Shown here piece after piece: positions 1-6,367 of a stretch of DNA of 9,327 nt (position 1 is its first letter; the number at the start of each line of letters is the position of its first letter). The notes under the pieces are model-generated. The model worked only from the letters and a program-made list of their open reading frames with translations, was not told the DNA's origin and did no database searches. The position numbers and the translations under genes are program-made. This stretch comes from Propionibacteriaceae bacterium (lineage in GTDB: Bacteria; Actinomycetota; Actinomycetes; Propionibacteriales; Propionibacteriaceae), in NCBI GenBank assembly GCA_030450535.1, contig JAKDIK010000082.1, positions 1-9,327 on the forward strand. Direction: 5' to 3'.

Positions 1-60
1 GCCCCCCCCCGCCCCCCCCCCCCCGCCCCCCGGGGCGGGGCCCCGGGGGGGGGGCCGCGG
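1..60. other. G/C-only low-complexity contig end
   Basis: The first 60 bases contain no A or T. They are runs of C that switch to runs of G and are partly self-complementary. Credible coding sequence begins only around position 61. A pure G/C homopolymer block at the very edge, mirrored by a similar C-rich block at the other end, is more typical of a sequencing or assembly artefact (for example poly-G read tails) than of a biological element. It should not be used to extend the methyltransferase N-terminus. Confidence 0.7.
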
Positions 61-575
61 TTCCGGTTCTGCCCACATGGCGCGCCGCGGACGTGGGCTG
101 CGGCACCGGCCAGCTCGGACGCGCACTCATCGCCCACGTGGCCCACGTCATCCTCGTCGACACCTCCGCCGGCATGCTCGCGGTCGCGGCCGAGCAGACC
201 GACGACGCCGAGCGGTTCTCGATCCTCAACCACGATCTGTCGGACGCCCCACTCCCCCACCCGGTGGATCTGCTCGTCAGTGCGATGGCGCTCCACCACG
301 TCCCTGACACGGCCGCGTTCCTGACCCACGCCCGTGCGTCGCTGATCGCGGGCGGCTGGATCGCGCTCGCCGATCTCGACGCCGACCCCGACAACCACTT
401 CCACGACGACGATTTCGACGGGCGTCGTGGCATCGACCGCCACGCGCTGGTGCTCTCGCTGCGCGATCTGGGCTTCGTCGACGTCGCCGAGCAGACGGCG
501 ACCACCGTCGTCAAGCCCAAGGATGGCGTCGACCACACCCACGAGCTGTTCCTGGTGACCGGACGCCTCCCCTGA
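3..575 (+). CDS. Class I SAM-dependent methyltransferase, 5'-truncated
   Basis: Probable small-molecule methyltransferase of the Methyltransf_11 type; the substrate is unknown. The frame is open from the left edge and no true start is visible. The GTG at 93 lies inside the SAM-binding motif (Asp-Val-Gly-Cys-Gly-Thr-Gly), so it cannot be the real start. Counting from that GTG as residue 1, the visible 160 residues show motif I glycines at 2-9, the acidic ribose-binding position in VDTSAGM (Asp23), a DLSD segment near 48-51, the motif IV/post-I helix MALHHVPD at 65-72 and a C-terminal beta strand at ELFLVTG (151-157). Relatives usually have about 50 further N-terminal residues, which are missing here because of the contig end. 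The fold is certain but the function is not: this superfamily cannot be assigned a substrate from sequence alone. It converges on the PLP enzyme with only 7 bp between stop codons. Confidence 0.85.
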   Translation, partial: PPPPPPPRPPGRGPGGGAAVPVLPTWRAADVGCGTGQLGRALIAHVAHVILVDTSAGMLAVAAEQTDDAERFSILNHDLSDAPLPHPVDLLVSAMALHHVPDTAAFLTHARASLIAGGWIALADLDADPDNHFHDDDFDGRRGIDRHALVLSLRDLGFVDVAEQTATTVVKPKDGVDHTHELFLVTGRLP

Positions 576-587
576 GGCCGCCTCAGG
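571..587. terminator. Short hairpin spanning two convergent stop codons
   Basis: A perfect 7-bp inverted repeat (CCTGAGG / CCTCAGG) surrounds a 3-nt CCG loop. The methyltransferase stop (573-575) lies in the left arm and the PLP-enzyme stop (583-585, minus strand) in the right arm, so the symmetric structure would form in either transcript. There is no U-tract on either side. This is usual for actinobacterial terminators but makes the assignment tentative. The 7-bp stem is modest. Confidence 0.5.
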
Positions 588-1638
588 CGTTCATGCCCCG
601 CGCGGCGACGCTCCAGGTGTCCACGGGGTCGCCGTCGACCACAATCACGAACTCGTCGGCCAGATTCGCCGCGTTGCACGCGTGGTTCGGCACCACGCGC
701 ACAGTCTCTCCCAGTGCCGGCAGCGGCTGCCCGTGCAACTCGGCGACCGCGTGGTGCTCCGACAACTGCACGATGCGGGCGTCCGGATGATCCAGCAGGC
801 GTCCGAACCCGGACGCCCACGCCGCCCGGTCGGCGCCCAACGCCTTGGAGCCCGCGTCGAGCACGAGGCGTCCGCCCGCGTGACTCACCACGGTCGCATG
901 ACAGGTCAGCGCGATCTGCTCGCGGCGGCAGGCGCCGAGCTCCCACTGCTGCGCGTCGTTGAACACGTACACCCCCGGCCGCAGCTCACCGGCCTCCGAG
1001 GCCGACATGGACAGGCTCGGCGTCGAACCCCCGCTGACGACCTGCGCTGCCACCCCCACCTTCTCCAGCGAGCGGCGGGCGGACGCCAGCGCCTCGGCTT
1101 CCGCCAAAGCGGCCGCGGCACGTCCGCCGCCCATCGCATAGGAGTGCCCCGGAAACGTGAAGACCCCGATGACCTCCAGCCCCGCATCCACCGCCCGGAC
1201 CGCCAGCTCGCCGGCGGCGATCGGGTGGACGCCGCTCCGGTGGTGCCCGGAGTCGATCTCGACGAGCCCGATCGCCCCGGTGCCGACGAGGCGCTCGGCC
1301 GCGTCCAGCGAATCGAAGCCGACCCGTACGCGGGCCCGCTCGGTGAGCCGTTGCAGCCGACGGCGCCGATCGTCGTCCAGCCACAGCGGGTAGGCGACGA
1401 ACAGGTCGTCGAAGCCGTCCTGGGCGAAGACCTCCGCCTCGCCGAGCGTGGCCACCGTGATGCCGGACGCCCCGGCGTCCGCCTGCCGGTGGGCGATCTC
1501 GGGGCTCTTGTGCGTCTTCACGTGCGGGCGCAGCGCGACGCCGCGCCCCTCGGCCCAGCCGGCGACCCGCTCGATGTTGGCATCCAACACCGTGAGATCG
1601 ACCGCCAGGAACGGCGTCGCGGGCCAGGAGCCGCTCAC
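583..1638 (-). CDS. D-serine dehydratase / D-threonine aldolase-like PLP enzyme
   Basis: Fold-type III (alanine racemase-like barrel) PLP enzyme, 351 residues, close to the family's usual 350-400. It probably acts on a D-amino or 3-hydroxy-amino acid in the cytoplasm. The N-terminal PATPFLAVDL entry and RPHVKTHK at 37-44 are signatures; Lys41 is the expected Schiff-base lysine. A phosphate-binding VSGGSTPS segment is at 201-208 and PGVYVFND at 221-228. The C-terminal PNHACN segment places His319 and Cys321 as a His-x-Cys metal pair. That pair resembles the zinc site of eukaryotic-type D-serine dehydratase, whereas D-threonine aldolase usually has His-Cys-Asp with the Asp as ligand. The GTG start at 1638 overlaps the der stop (GTGA), and homology begins immediately after it. 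A GGGAG sequence lies 11 nt upstream. It is the last gene of the cmk-der chain, so its expression is likely coupled to der. Substrate is inferred, not shown; alanine racemase proper is unlikely. Confidence 0.8.
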   Translation of the reverse strand: MSGSWPATPFLAVDLTVLDANIERVAGWAEGRGVALRPHVKTHKSPEIAHRQADAGASGITVATLGEAEVFAQDGFDDLFVAYPLWLDDDRRRRLQRLTERARVRVGFDSLDAAERLVGTGAIGLVEIDSGHHRSGVHPIAAGELAVRAVDAGLEVIGVFTFPGHSYAMGGGRAAAALAEAEALASARRSLEKVGVAAQVVSGGSTPSLSMSASEAGELRPGVYVFNDAQQWELGACRREQIALTCHATVVSHAGGRLVLDAGSKALGADRAAWASGFGRLLDHPDARIVQLSEHHAVAELHGQPLPALGETVRVVPNHACNAANLADEFVIVVDGDPVDTWSVAARGMNA

Positions 1639-2954
1639 CGCTTGCGCTTCTCCCGCGCCCGCGTCTGCACCAGCACCGGGCTGCCGACGAATCCGAACTC
1701 CTCCCGCAGCCGGCGCTCGACGAACCGCAGGTACTGCGGATCCATGGCGCCGGAGGTGAACAGCACGAACGTCGGCGGGCAGTTCTGCGCCTGCGTGCCG
1801 AACAGGATGCGCGGCTGCTTGCCCGAGCGCACCGGATGCGGGTGCGCCGCGGCGACCCGGCCGAGGAAGGCGTTGAGCTGACCCGTGGTGACGCGGGTCT
1901 CCCAGCCCTCCAGCGAGGCGTCGATCGCCTTCTTCAGCTTGTCCACGTTGCGCCCGGTCAGCGCCGAGATGTTCACCGTGGGCGCCCACGCGAACGCCTG
2001 CACGTCCCGCTCGATCTCGCGCGTGAGATAGCGCCGCCGCTCGTCGTCGGTGAGATCCCACTTGTTGTAGGCGACGACCATCGCCTTGCCGGCCTCCTCG
2101 GCCATGGTGAGGATCTTGAGGTCCTGGTCCGAGATCGACTCGGCGGCGTCGATCACGACCACGCACACCTCGGCGCGTTCGATCGCCTGCTGGGTGCGCA
2201 GGGACGCGTAGTACTCGTGTCCGGACGCCTCCTTGACGCGCCGCCGCAGACCCGCGGTGTCGATGAAGCGGTACACCTCACCGCCCAGCTCGACCAGCTC
2301 ATCGACGGGATCCACCGTCGTGCCGGCGACATTGTCGACCACCGAACGCTGCTGCCCGGTGAGCTTGTTGAGCAGGGAGCTCTTGCCCACGTTCGGCTTG
2401 CCCACGATCGCGACGCGGCGCGGGCCGCCGACCTCCTCGAACGACGCCGCGGGGGCGTCCGGCAGCGCGGCCATCACGGCGTCCAGCAGGTCGCCGGATC
2501 CCCGGCCGTGCAGCGCGGAGACCGCGAACGGCTCCCCCAGCCCCAGGTTCCACATCGCGGCGGCCTCCGCCTCGAGACGCTGGTCGTCCACCTTGTTGGC
2601 GGCCAGCACGACGGGCTTGTTCGAGCGCCGCAACACCCTCACGACAGCCTCGTCCTCGTCGGTGGTGCCGACGGTGGCGTCGACGACGAACAGGACGGCG
2701 TCCGCCGCCCCGATGGCCAGCTCGGCCTGCTCGGCGATCCGCGCGGCCATGCCGTCGGCGTCCGAGGCCCAGCCTCCGGTGTCGACGATGACGAATTCGC
2801 GGCCGTTCCAGTTGGCGTCGTAGGAGACCCGGTCGCGGGTGACGCCGGGCAGGTCCTGCACGACCGCCTCGCGGCGGCCCAGGATGCGGTTGACGAGCTG
2901 GCTCTTGCCCACGTTCGGGCGGCCCACGACGGCAAGGACGGGTTTGAGGCTCAC
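1635..2954 (-). CDS. der: Ribosome biogenesis GTPase Der (EngA)
   Basis: Essential double-GTPase that helps 50S ribosomal subunit maturation. The 439-residue protein has the complete family architecture. G domain 1 shows GRPNVGKS (11-18), DTGG (58-61) and NKVD (120-123). G domain 2 shows GKPNVGKS (185-192), DTAG (232-235) and NKWD (297-300). A C-terminal KH-like RNA-binding domain (about 350-439) ends in a basic tail, REKRKR. The GTG start overlaps the cmk stop codon (GTGA) and is preceded by AAGGAG at an 8-nt spacing, which fixes the start. The cmk-der pairing is a common actinobacterial arrangement, and co-transcription from the cmk promoter is likely. All nucleotide-binding motifs are intact and nothing suggests degradation. 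Confidence 0.97.
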   Translation of the reverse strand: MSLKPVLAVVGRPNVGKSQLVNRILGRREAVVQDLPGVTRDRVSYDANWNGREFVIVDTGGWASDADGMAARIAEQAELAIGAADAVLFVVDATVGTTDEDEAVVRVLRRSNKPVVLAANKVDDQRLEAEAAAMWNLGLGEPFAVSALHGRGSGDLLDAVMAALPDAPAASFEEVGGPRRVAIVGKPNVGKSSLLNKLTGQQRSVVDNVAGTTVDPVDELVELGGEVYRFIDTAGLRRRVKEASGHEYYASLRTQQAIERAEVCVVVIDAAESISDQDLKILTMAEEAGKAMVVAYNKWDLTDDERRRYLTREIERDVQAFAWAPTVNISALTGRNVDKLKKAIDASLEGWETRVTTGQLNAFLGRVAAAHPHPVRSGKQPRILFGTQAQNCPPTFVLFTSGAMDPQYLRFVERRLREEFGFVGSPVLVQTRAREKRKR

Positions 2955-3622
2955 GCGGTGGTCTCCTTGGTGAGATCGAGGATGGCCTCCACGACCTGAT
3001 CGAAGCTCAGGTCGGAGGTGTCGAGCAGGTGGACGCCGTCGGCGGCGGTCCGGAACTCCACGAGCTTGGAATCGTCGGCGTCGCGCCGGATCACCTGGTC
3101 ACGCAGCTCGGCGTCGCTCACGCGGGCGCCCAGCTCGCCGCCGCGACGGGCCAGGCGGGCCTCCTCGGACGCGGTGAGCAGGATGCGCACGTCGGCGTCC
3201 GGGTAGACCACCGTGGTGATGTCGCGGCCCTCCGCCACGACGCCGCGCGGGTCGGCGTCCATGAGCGCCCGCTGCCGGGCGACGAGGTCGGCGCGACACT
3301 CGGGGATGCGCGCGACGGTCGACACGTGGGCGGACGTCCGCGGTTCGCGGATCGCGTCCGTCACATCGGCGCCGTTGACCCGCACCCAGCGCTCGTCGGG
3401 GTCGAGGGAGAGCTCGATCTCGGCGCTGCGGGTCGCCTCGATCACGCGCGCGGTGTGGGTCGGCGCCACTCCCGCGGCAAGGAATGCCACGGCCACCGCC
3501 CGGTACATCGCGCCGGTGTCGAGGTAGCCGAGGCCCAACCGCCGCGCGACCTCTCGCGAGGTCGACGATTTGCCGGACCCACTGGGCCCGTCGATGGCGA
3601 TGACGAGGCGATCGGACGGCAC
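2951..3622 (-). CDS. cmk: Cytidylate kinase
   Basis: Phosphorylates CMP/dCMP to the diphosphate using ATP, in pyrimidine salvage and nucleotide recycling. The 223 residues match the usual 220-230. The P-loop is DGPSGSGKSS at 11-20, the CMP-binding LDTGAMYR is at 34-41, the core motif AEGRDITTVV is at 130-139, and the lid/Arg-Asp region RRDADDS is at 179-185. It starts at a GTG with no upstream Shine-Dalgarno but with a well-placed -10 element (see the promoter entry), so a leaderless mRNA is likely. The stop overlaps the der start by 4 bp. It follows tyrA by 37 bp. The tyrA-cmk-der order is a familiar actinobacterial cluster. Confidence 0.96.
   Translation of the reverse strand: MPSDRLVIAIDGPSGSGKSSTSREVARRLGLGYLDTGAMYRAVAVAFLAAGVAPTHTARVIEATRSAEIELSLDPDERWVRVNGADVTDAIREPRTSAHVSTVARIPECRADLVARQRALMDADPRGVVAEGRDITTVVYPDADVRILLTASEEARLARRGGELGARVSDAELRDQVIRRDADDSKLVEFRTAADGVHLLDTSDLSFDQVVEAILDLTKETTA
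2963..2968 (-). promoter_or_regulatory. der ribosome-binding site inside cmk
   Basis: AAGGAG, encoded by the Lys-Glu codons near the cmk C-terminus, sits 8 nt before the der GTG. It supports the GTG at 2954 as the real start and suggests independent initiation as well as stop/start coupling. Confidence 0.75.
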
Positions 3623-3634
3623 CGGGGCAGTCTA
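3622..3634 (-). promoter_or_regulatory. Putative leaderless promoter of cmk
   Basis: On the minus strand the hexamer TAGACT (3629-3634) fits the TANNNT actinobacterial -10 consensus. It is followed by exactly 6 nt (GCCCCG) and then the cmk GTG, so transcription would begin at or next to the start codon. No Shine-Dalgarno is present, which agrees with leaderless translation. No convincing -35 is visible. This would let cmk-der-PLP enzyme be transcribed separately from dop-pup-tyrA. Confidence 0.55.
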
Positions 3635-3659
3635 CTGGGGCGACGCGACCCGGCGCGGC

Positions 3660-4727
3660 TCAGGGGCGCAGCGACCATCCGGCACCGGTGAGCGCGTTCG
3701 CCAGCCGGTTCGCGGACGCGGGCTCGACGTGGACGGCCAGCCAGCCGACCCGCCGTTCGAGATCGTGGTCGATGGTGACGTCCTCGACGTTCACGCCGGT
3801 GTTCTCGATGTCGGTGAACAGCCGCGCGAGCGCGCCCGGGGCGTCCGGGATCTCGACGACGACCTGCACCCATGCCGCCGGGCTGGACCCGTGCTTGCCG
3901 GGTAAAGCCCGGACGCCCTGGCGGCCGCGCTCGAGAAACGCCTGCACGGCATCGGGGTCGTCCAGCACCGCGATGAGCTCGCCGAGCGAGGCGTGAAGCT
4001 CCTCGAGCTCGCCGCGCACGGCCCGCCAGTTGGCGGCGATGATCTGCTGCCACAGCCGCGGGTCGGAGCCCGCGATGCGGGTCACGTCCCGCAACCCCTG
4101 ACCGGCCAGGCGCAGGTGCTCGGACGGCAGGTCGAGCAGGCCGCCGCCCACCAGCGCGCTGACGAGCTGCGGCACGTGCGACACCTGGCCGACCGCCTCG
4201 TCGTGGTGCTGGGCGGCCATGGTGACCAGGCGACCGCCGCACAGCTCGGCCAGGCCCTGGACGGTGAGCACCGCCTGGGCGGAGGCGGTGTCGTGCGGGG
4301 TGATCACCCAGGTGCGGTCGACGAACAGGTCAGGACGCGCGGTGAGCGGCCCGGCCTTCTGCGAGCCCGCCATGGGGTGCGAGCCGCAGTAGCGGGCCAG
4401 GTCGATGCCCCTGGCGCGCAGCGACGCCAGCACGACGCCCTTCACCGAACCGACGTCGGTGACGGTGGCGTTCGGGTAGCGCGCCAGTGCGTCGGCGATC
4501 ACGGCCGCGAGTTCGCCGGGCGGCACGGCCACGACGACGAGGCGGCACGCCTCGGGGTCGAGGGGCTCGATGGTGCCGGCGCCGCGGGAGGCGGCGACCA
4601 CGGCGTGGGTGGGCCGGGCATCGACCAAGTGCACCTCGACGCCGGCCGCGGTGAGCGCCTGGGCGACCGAGGCGCCCACGAGGCCGGTCCCGACGACCAG
4701 GGCCGGTGAGAGGACGACCTCGATCAC
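3660..4727 (-). CDS. tyrA: Prephenate dehydrogenase with C-terminal ACT domain
   Basis: Converts prephenate to 4-hydroxyphenylpyruvate with NAD(P)+ in tyrosine biosynthesis. The 355 residues comprise a Rossmann domain (VVGTGLVGAS, 11-20), a DVGSVK segment (91-96), the substrate-site motif GSHPMAGSQ (115-123) and a second conserved histidine in QVSHVPQ (His184). The all-helical dehydrogenase domain extends to about residue 280. The last 70 or so residues (from AWVQVVVEIPDAPGAL) form an ACT domain, which in this family often senses tyrosine; feedback regulation is therefore plausible but not shown. The GTG start overlaps the pup TGA (GTGA), with GAAGG at a 7-nt spacing inside the pup tail codons. 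tyrA normally neighbours cmk-der in actinobacteria. Its junction with pup is the unusual part and implies coupled translation of a tyrosine-pathway gene with the Pup modifier. Confidence 0.93.
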   Translation of the reverse strand: MIEVVLSPALVVGTGLVGASVAQALTAAGVEVHLVDARPTHAVVAASRGAGTIEPLDPEACRLVVVAVPPGELAAVIADALARYPNATVTDVGSVKGVVLASLRARGIDLARYCGSHPMAGSQKAGPLTARPDLFVDRTWVITPHDTASAQAVLTVQGLAELCGGRLVTMAAQHHDEAVGQVSHVPQLVSALVGGGLLDLPSEHLRLAGQGLRDVTRIAGSDPRLWQQIIAANWRAVRGELEELHASLGELIAVLDDPDAVQAFLERGRQGVRALPGKHGSSPAAWVQVVVEIPDAPGALARLFTDIENTGVNVEDVTIDHDLERRVGWLAVHVEPASANRLANALTGAGWSLRP

Positions 4728-4921
4728 TGGCCGCCCTTCTGGACGAAGCCGCGGACGTATTCCTCGGCGTCGGATTCGAGCACGGTGTCGATCTCTGCGA
4801 GCAGGGCGTCCAGCCCCGCGGCGTCACCCGTGGTGGTGAGCCCCTCGCCGAGGCCGCTGGCCTCGTCGTCGGTCTCCGGGCGCACGGAGGTTTGGCGTTG
4901 CCGCTGGATGCGCTCGCTCAT
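4724..4921 (-). CDS. pup: Prokaryotic ubiquitin-like protein Pup
   Basis: Small disordered modifier that is ligated through its C-terminal Glu to substrate lysines by PafA. It is recognised by the coiled coils of Mpa/ARC. The 65 residues match the family's usual 60-70. The N-terminal half is polar and Gln/Arg-rich, then GLDALLAEIDTVLESDAEEY (36-55) forms the ATPase-binding helical region. The protein ends in VRGFVQKGGQ. The terminal Gln is the unprocessed form that Dop must deamidate to Glu before ligation. Lys62 in the tail is its only lysine. The ATG overlaps the dop stop (ATGA) and has a very strong GAGGAGGAG ribosome-binding region, fitting a need for more Pup than Dop. Downstream there is no prcB; tyrA begins within the pup stop codon. 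Confidence 0.97.
   Translation of the reverse strand: MSERIQRQRQTSVRPETDDEASGLGEGLTTTGDAAGLDALLAEIDTVLESDAEEYVRGFVQKGGQ
4735..4739 (-). promoter_or_regulatory. tyrA ribosome-binding site within Pup tail codons
   Basis: GAAGG, formed by the Gln-Lys-Gly codons of Pup's C-terminal QKGGQ motif, lies 7 nt before the tyrA GTG. The same bases therefore encode the functional Pup tail and offer a moderate Shine-Dalgarno for tyrA. Confidence 0.5.
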
Positions 4922-6336
4922 GACTCCTCCTCGCCGGCCAGGGCCGCCTGTTCGGCCCGGATCAGTGTAGCGAGGGACGCCGGCTCGGCCCCCGGTGCGG
5001 CGCCCGGGTGGAACGGGTCGGGCAGGGGCAGCGGGCACAGGACGCCGTGGTCGTCGCGCAGCAGCAGCGAATCCCAGGTCGCGGCGAGCACGGACGCCGG
5101 CCGCTCGGCGATCCAGCGGCCCCGGACGGACGCCCGCGTGTCGGCGGGGGCGGATCCCGTGGCCGCGGCGATGGCGTCCGTGTCGGGCAGGGCCGGAAAG
5201 CGCCCCGCCGCGCGCAGCCGGTCGACGACCCCGCCCGGTGCGATGTCGGACCACGCCAGGTCGAGCGCGGCCAGCCGGGGGGCGTCCCAGCCCAGGGCGT
5301 CCCGGGCGCGGAACCCCTCGAGGACGGCCAGCTTGGCACACCAGTCGAGCTGTCCGGCGAGTTCGCGGGGGTCGCGGCGCAGGGCGTCCAACACCGCACG
5401 CCAGGCGGCCAGCAATTCGGCGCCCTCGGCGAACGGCCGGCGCTCCAGCAGGAGGCCAGCGGCGTCCGCGAACCGCTCTTGGATCTCGACGGCGGTCGCC
5501 GAGGTGCCGTCGGCCAGCGCCAGCGGCCTCGCGCAGCGCGCATCCCGTGACACCGCGCGGAAGGCCGCCACCGGGTCGCGCAGCGCGATCACCGGCAACA
5601 ACCCCTCCTCCAGCGCGGCGACCACGAGCGCCAGCGAACCGATCGCGAGCCACGTGGCAAAGCCGCTGCGCCGGGCGTCGCCGGTGATGACGTGCAGCCG
5701 CCGCCACCAGCGGGGCCGGGCGTGCGGCTCGTCGCGGCTGTTCACGATGCCGCGGCGCCGGGTGGTGTCGAGGCTGGTCACCTGCACGAAGAAGTCGGCC
5801 CGCTGGCTGAGCTGGAACCCCGGGGTCCGGCCGTCCTGCCCCAGACCCACGCGGCCCGCACCGCCCAGCACCGTGCGCGTCACCAGCACCGCCGGCAACG
5901 CCGCGACCAGGGCCCCCCACGCCACATCGCGGCGCAGCAGCAGGTTCTCGTGGTACCCGTAGCTGTTGCCCTTGCCGTCGGTGTTGTTGCGAAAGAGCCG
6001 GATCGGCGCGCCGATGACATCGGACGCCCGGGCCGCAGCCCGGTCGAGGATCGCGTCGCCGGCCGCCTCGTACAACACCACCGCCGACGCCGAGCGCACC
6101 TCAGGGGTCGCGTACTCGGGGTGGCCGTGGTCGACGTAGAGGCGCCCGCCGTTGCCGAGCGTGCGGTTGTGGGTGTCGCTCACCCCCGCGGTGGCGGGCG
6201 CGTCGCAGTGGTCGACCACGAGCGCGGCGAGCGCGTCGGCGTCCAGATCCGGACGCCCGGGCGCGGCGATGCCGTACTCGAGTTCGGTCCCCAGCAGGGG
6301 ACGATCCGCGTTCACGTCGGCCATGACACCCATCAT
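4918..6336 (-). CDS. dop: Pup deamidase/depupylase Dop, Dop-loop reduced
   Basis: Deamidates the C-terminal Gln of Pup and removes Pup from tagged proteins. It belongs to the carboxylate-amine ligase-like Dop/PafA family. Numbering from the ATG at 6336 (472 residues): metal/ATP-site GTELEYG 16-22; RLYVDHGHPEY 65-75, with the catalytic aspartate at 69; NNTDGKGNSYGYHEN 117-131; SQRADFF 177-183; SRDEPH 200-205; RRLHVITGDA 212-221. VDHGHPEY, DGKG and the PGFQLSQR block favour Dop over the ligase PafA. NNTD and GNSYG, however, read like PafA. The interval from EYG to HPEY is about 36 residues shorter than I recall for mycobacterial Dop, which removes the Dop-loop. ATG codons at 6333 and 6324 are alternative starts, and none has a clear Shine-Dalgarno. 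dop overlaps pup by 4 bp and is divergent from the DUF3054 gene. Confidence 0.93.
   Translation of the reverse strand: MMGVMADVNADRPLLGTELEYGIAAPGRPDLDADALAALVVDHCDAPATAGVSDTHNRTLGNGGRLYVDHGHPEYATPEVRSASAVVLYEAAGDAILDRAAARASDVIGAPIRLFRNNTDGKGNSYGYHENLLLRRDVAWGALVAALPAVLVTRTVLGGAGRVGLGQDGRTPGFQLSQRADFFVQVTSLDTTRRRGIVNSRDEPHARPRWWRRLHVITGDARRSGFATWLAIGSLALVVAALEEGLLPVIALRDPVAAFRAVSRDARCARPLALADGTSATAVEIQERFADAAGLLLERRPFAEGAELLAAWRAVLDALRRDPRELAGQLDWCAKLAVLEGFRARDALGWDAPRLAALDLAWSDIAPGGVVDRLRAAGRFPALPDTDAIAAATGSAPADTRASVRGRWIAERPASVLAATWDSLLLRDDHGVLCPLPLPDPFHPGAAPGAEPASLATLIRAEQAALAGEEES
4924..4932 (-). promoter_or_regulatory. Strong pup ribosome-binding site within dop
   Basis: GAGGAGGAG, encoded by the last Glu codons of dop, ends 2 nt before the pup ATG; its AGGAGG core has a 4-nt spacer. 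It is the strongest Shine-Dalgarno in the window. It decides the pup start and predicts higher Pup output than simple coupling to dop would give. Confidence 0.8.
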
Positions 6337-6338
6337 GG

Positions 6339-6367
6339 GTGATCAGGGCGGGTCGTGATCAGGGCGG
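6339..6367. repeat. Tandem 13-bp direct repeat between dop and DUF3054 gene
   Basis: GTGATCAGGGCGG occurs at 6339-6351 and again, identically, at 6355-6367, separated by 3 bp (16-bp period). Each copy contains the palindrome TGATCA. The pair fills the short intergenic region between the divergent dop and DUF3054 genes. The first copy starts 3 bp from the upstream-most dop ATG, and the second abuts a possible -10 (TACGCT, 6369-6374) for the plus-strand gene. Position and form suggest a two-site operator or a small duplication; no regulator is identified. Confidence 0.55.

Noticed and set aside
93..575. Methyltransferase starting at GTG 93
   Set aside because: The codon is the Val of the SAM-binding DVGCGTG motif, so the gene must begin upstream, outside reliable sequence.
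1639..2166. N-terminal extension of the PLP enzyme to 527 residues
   Set aside because: The extra 176 codons are an out-of-frame shadow of der. Homology to the PLP family starts right after the GTG at 1638, which overlaps the der stop.
4922..5920. Long upstream extension of pup (398 residues)
   Set aside because: This is an out-of-frame reading of dop. Pup has the expected length from the ATG at 4921 and a strong ribosome-binding site there.
4918..6336. Calling this gene the Pup ligase PafA
   Set aside because: NNTD and GNSYG resemble PafA, but the VDHGHPEY, DGKG and PGFQLSQR blocks and the position immediately before pup identify Dop.
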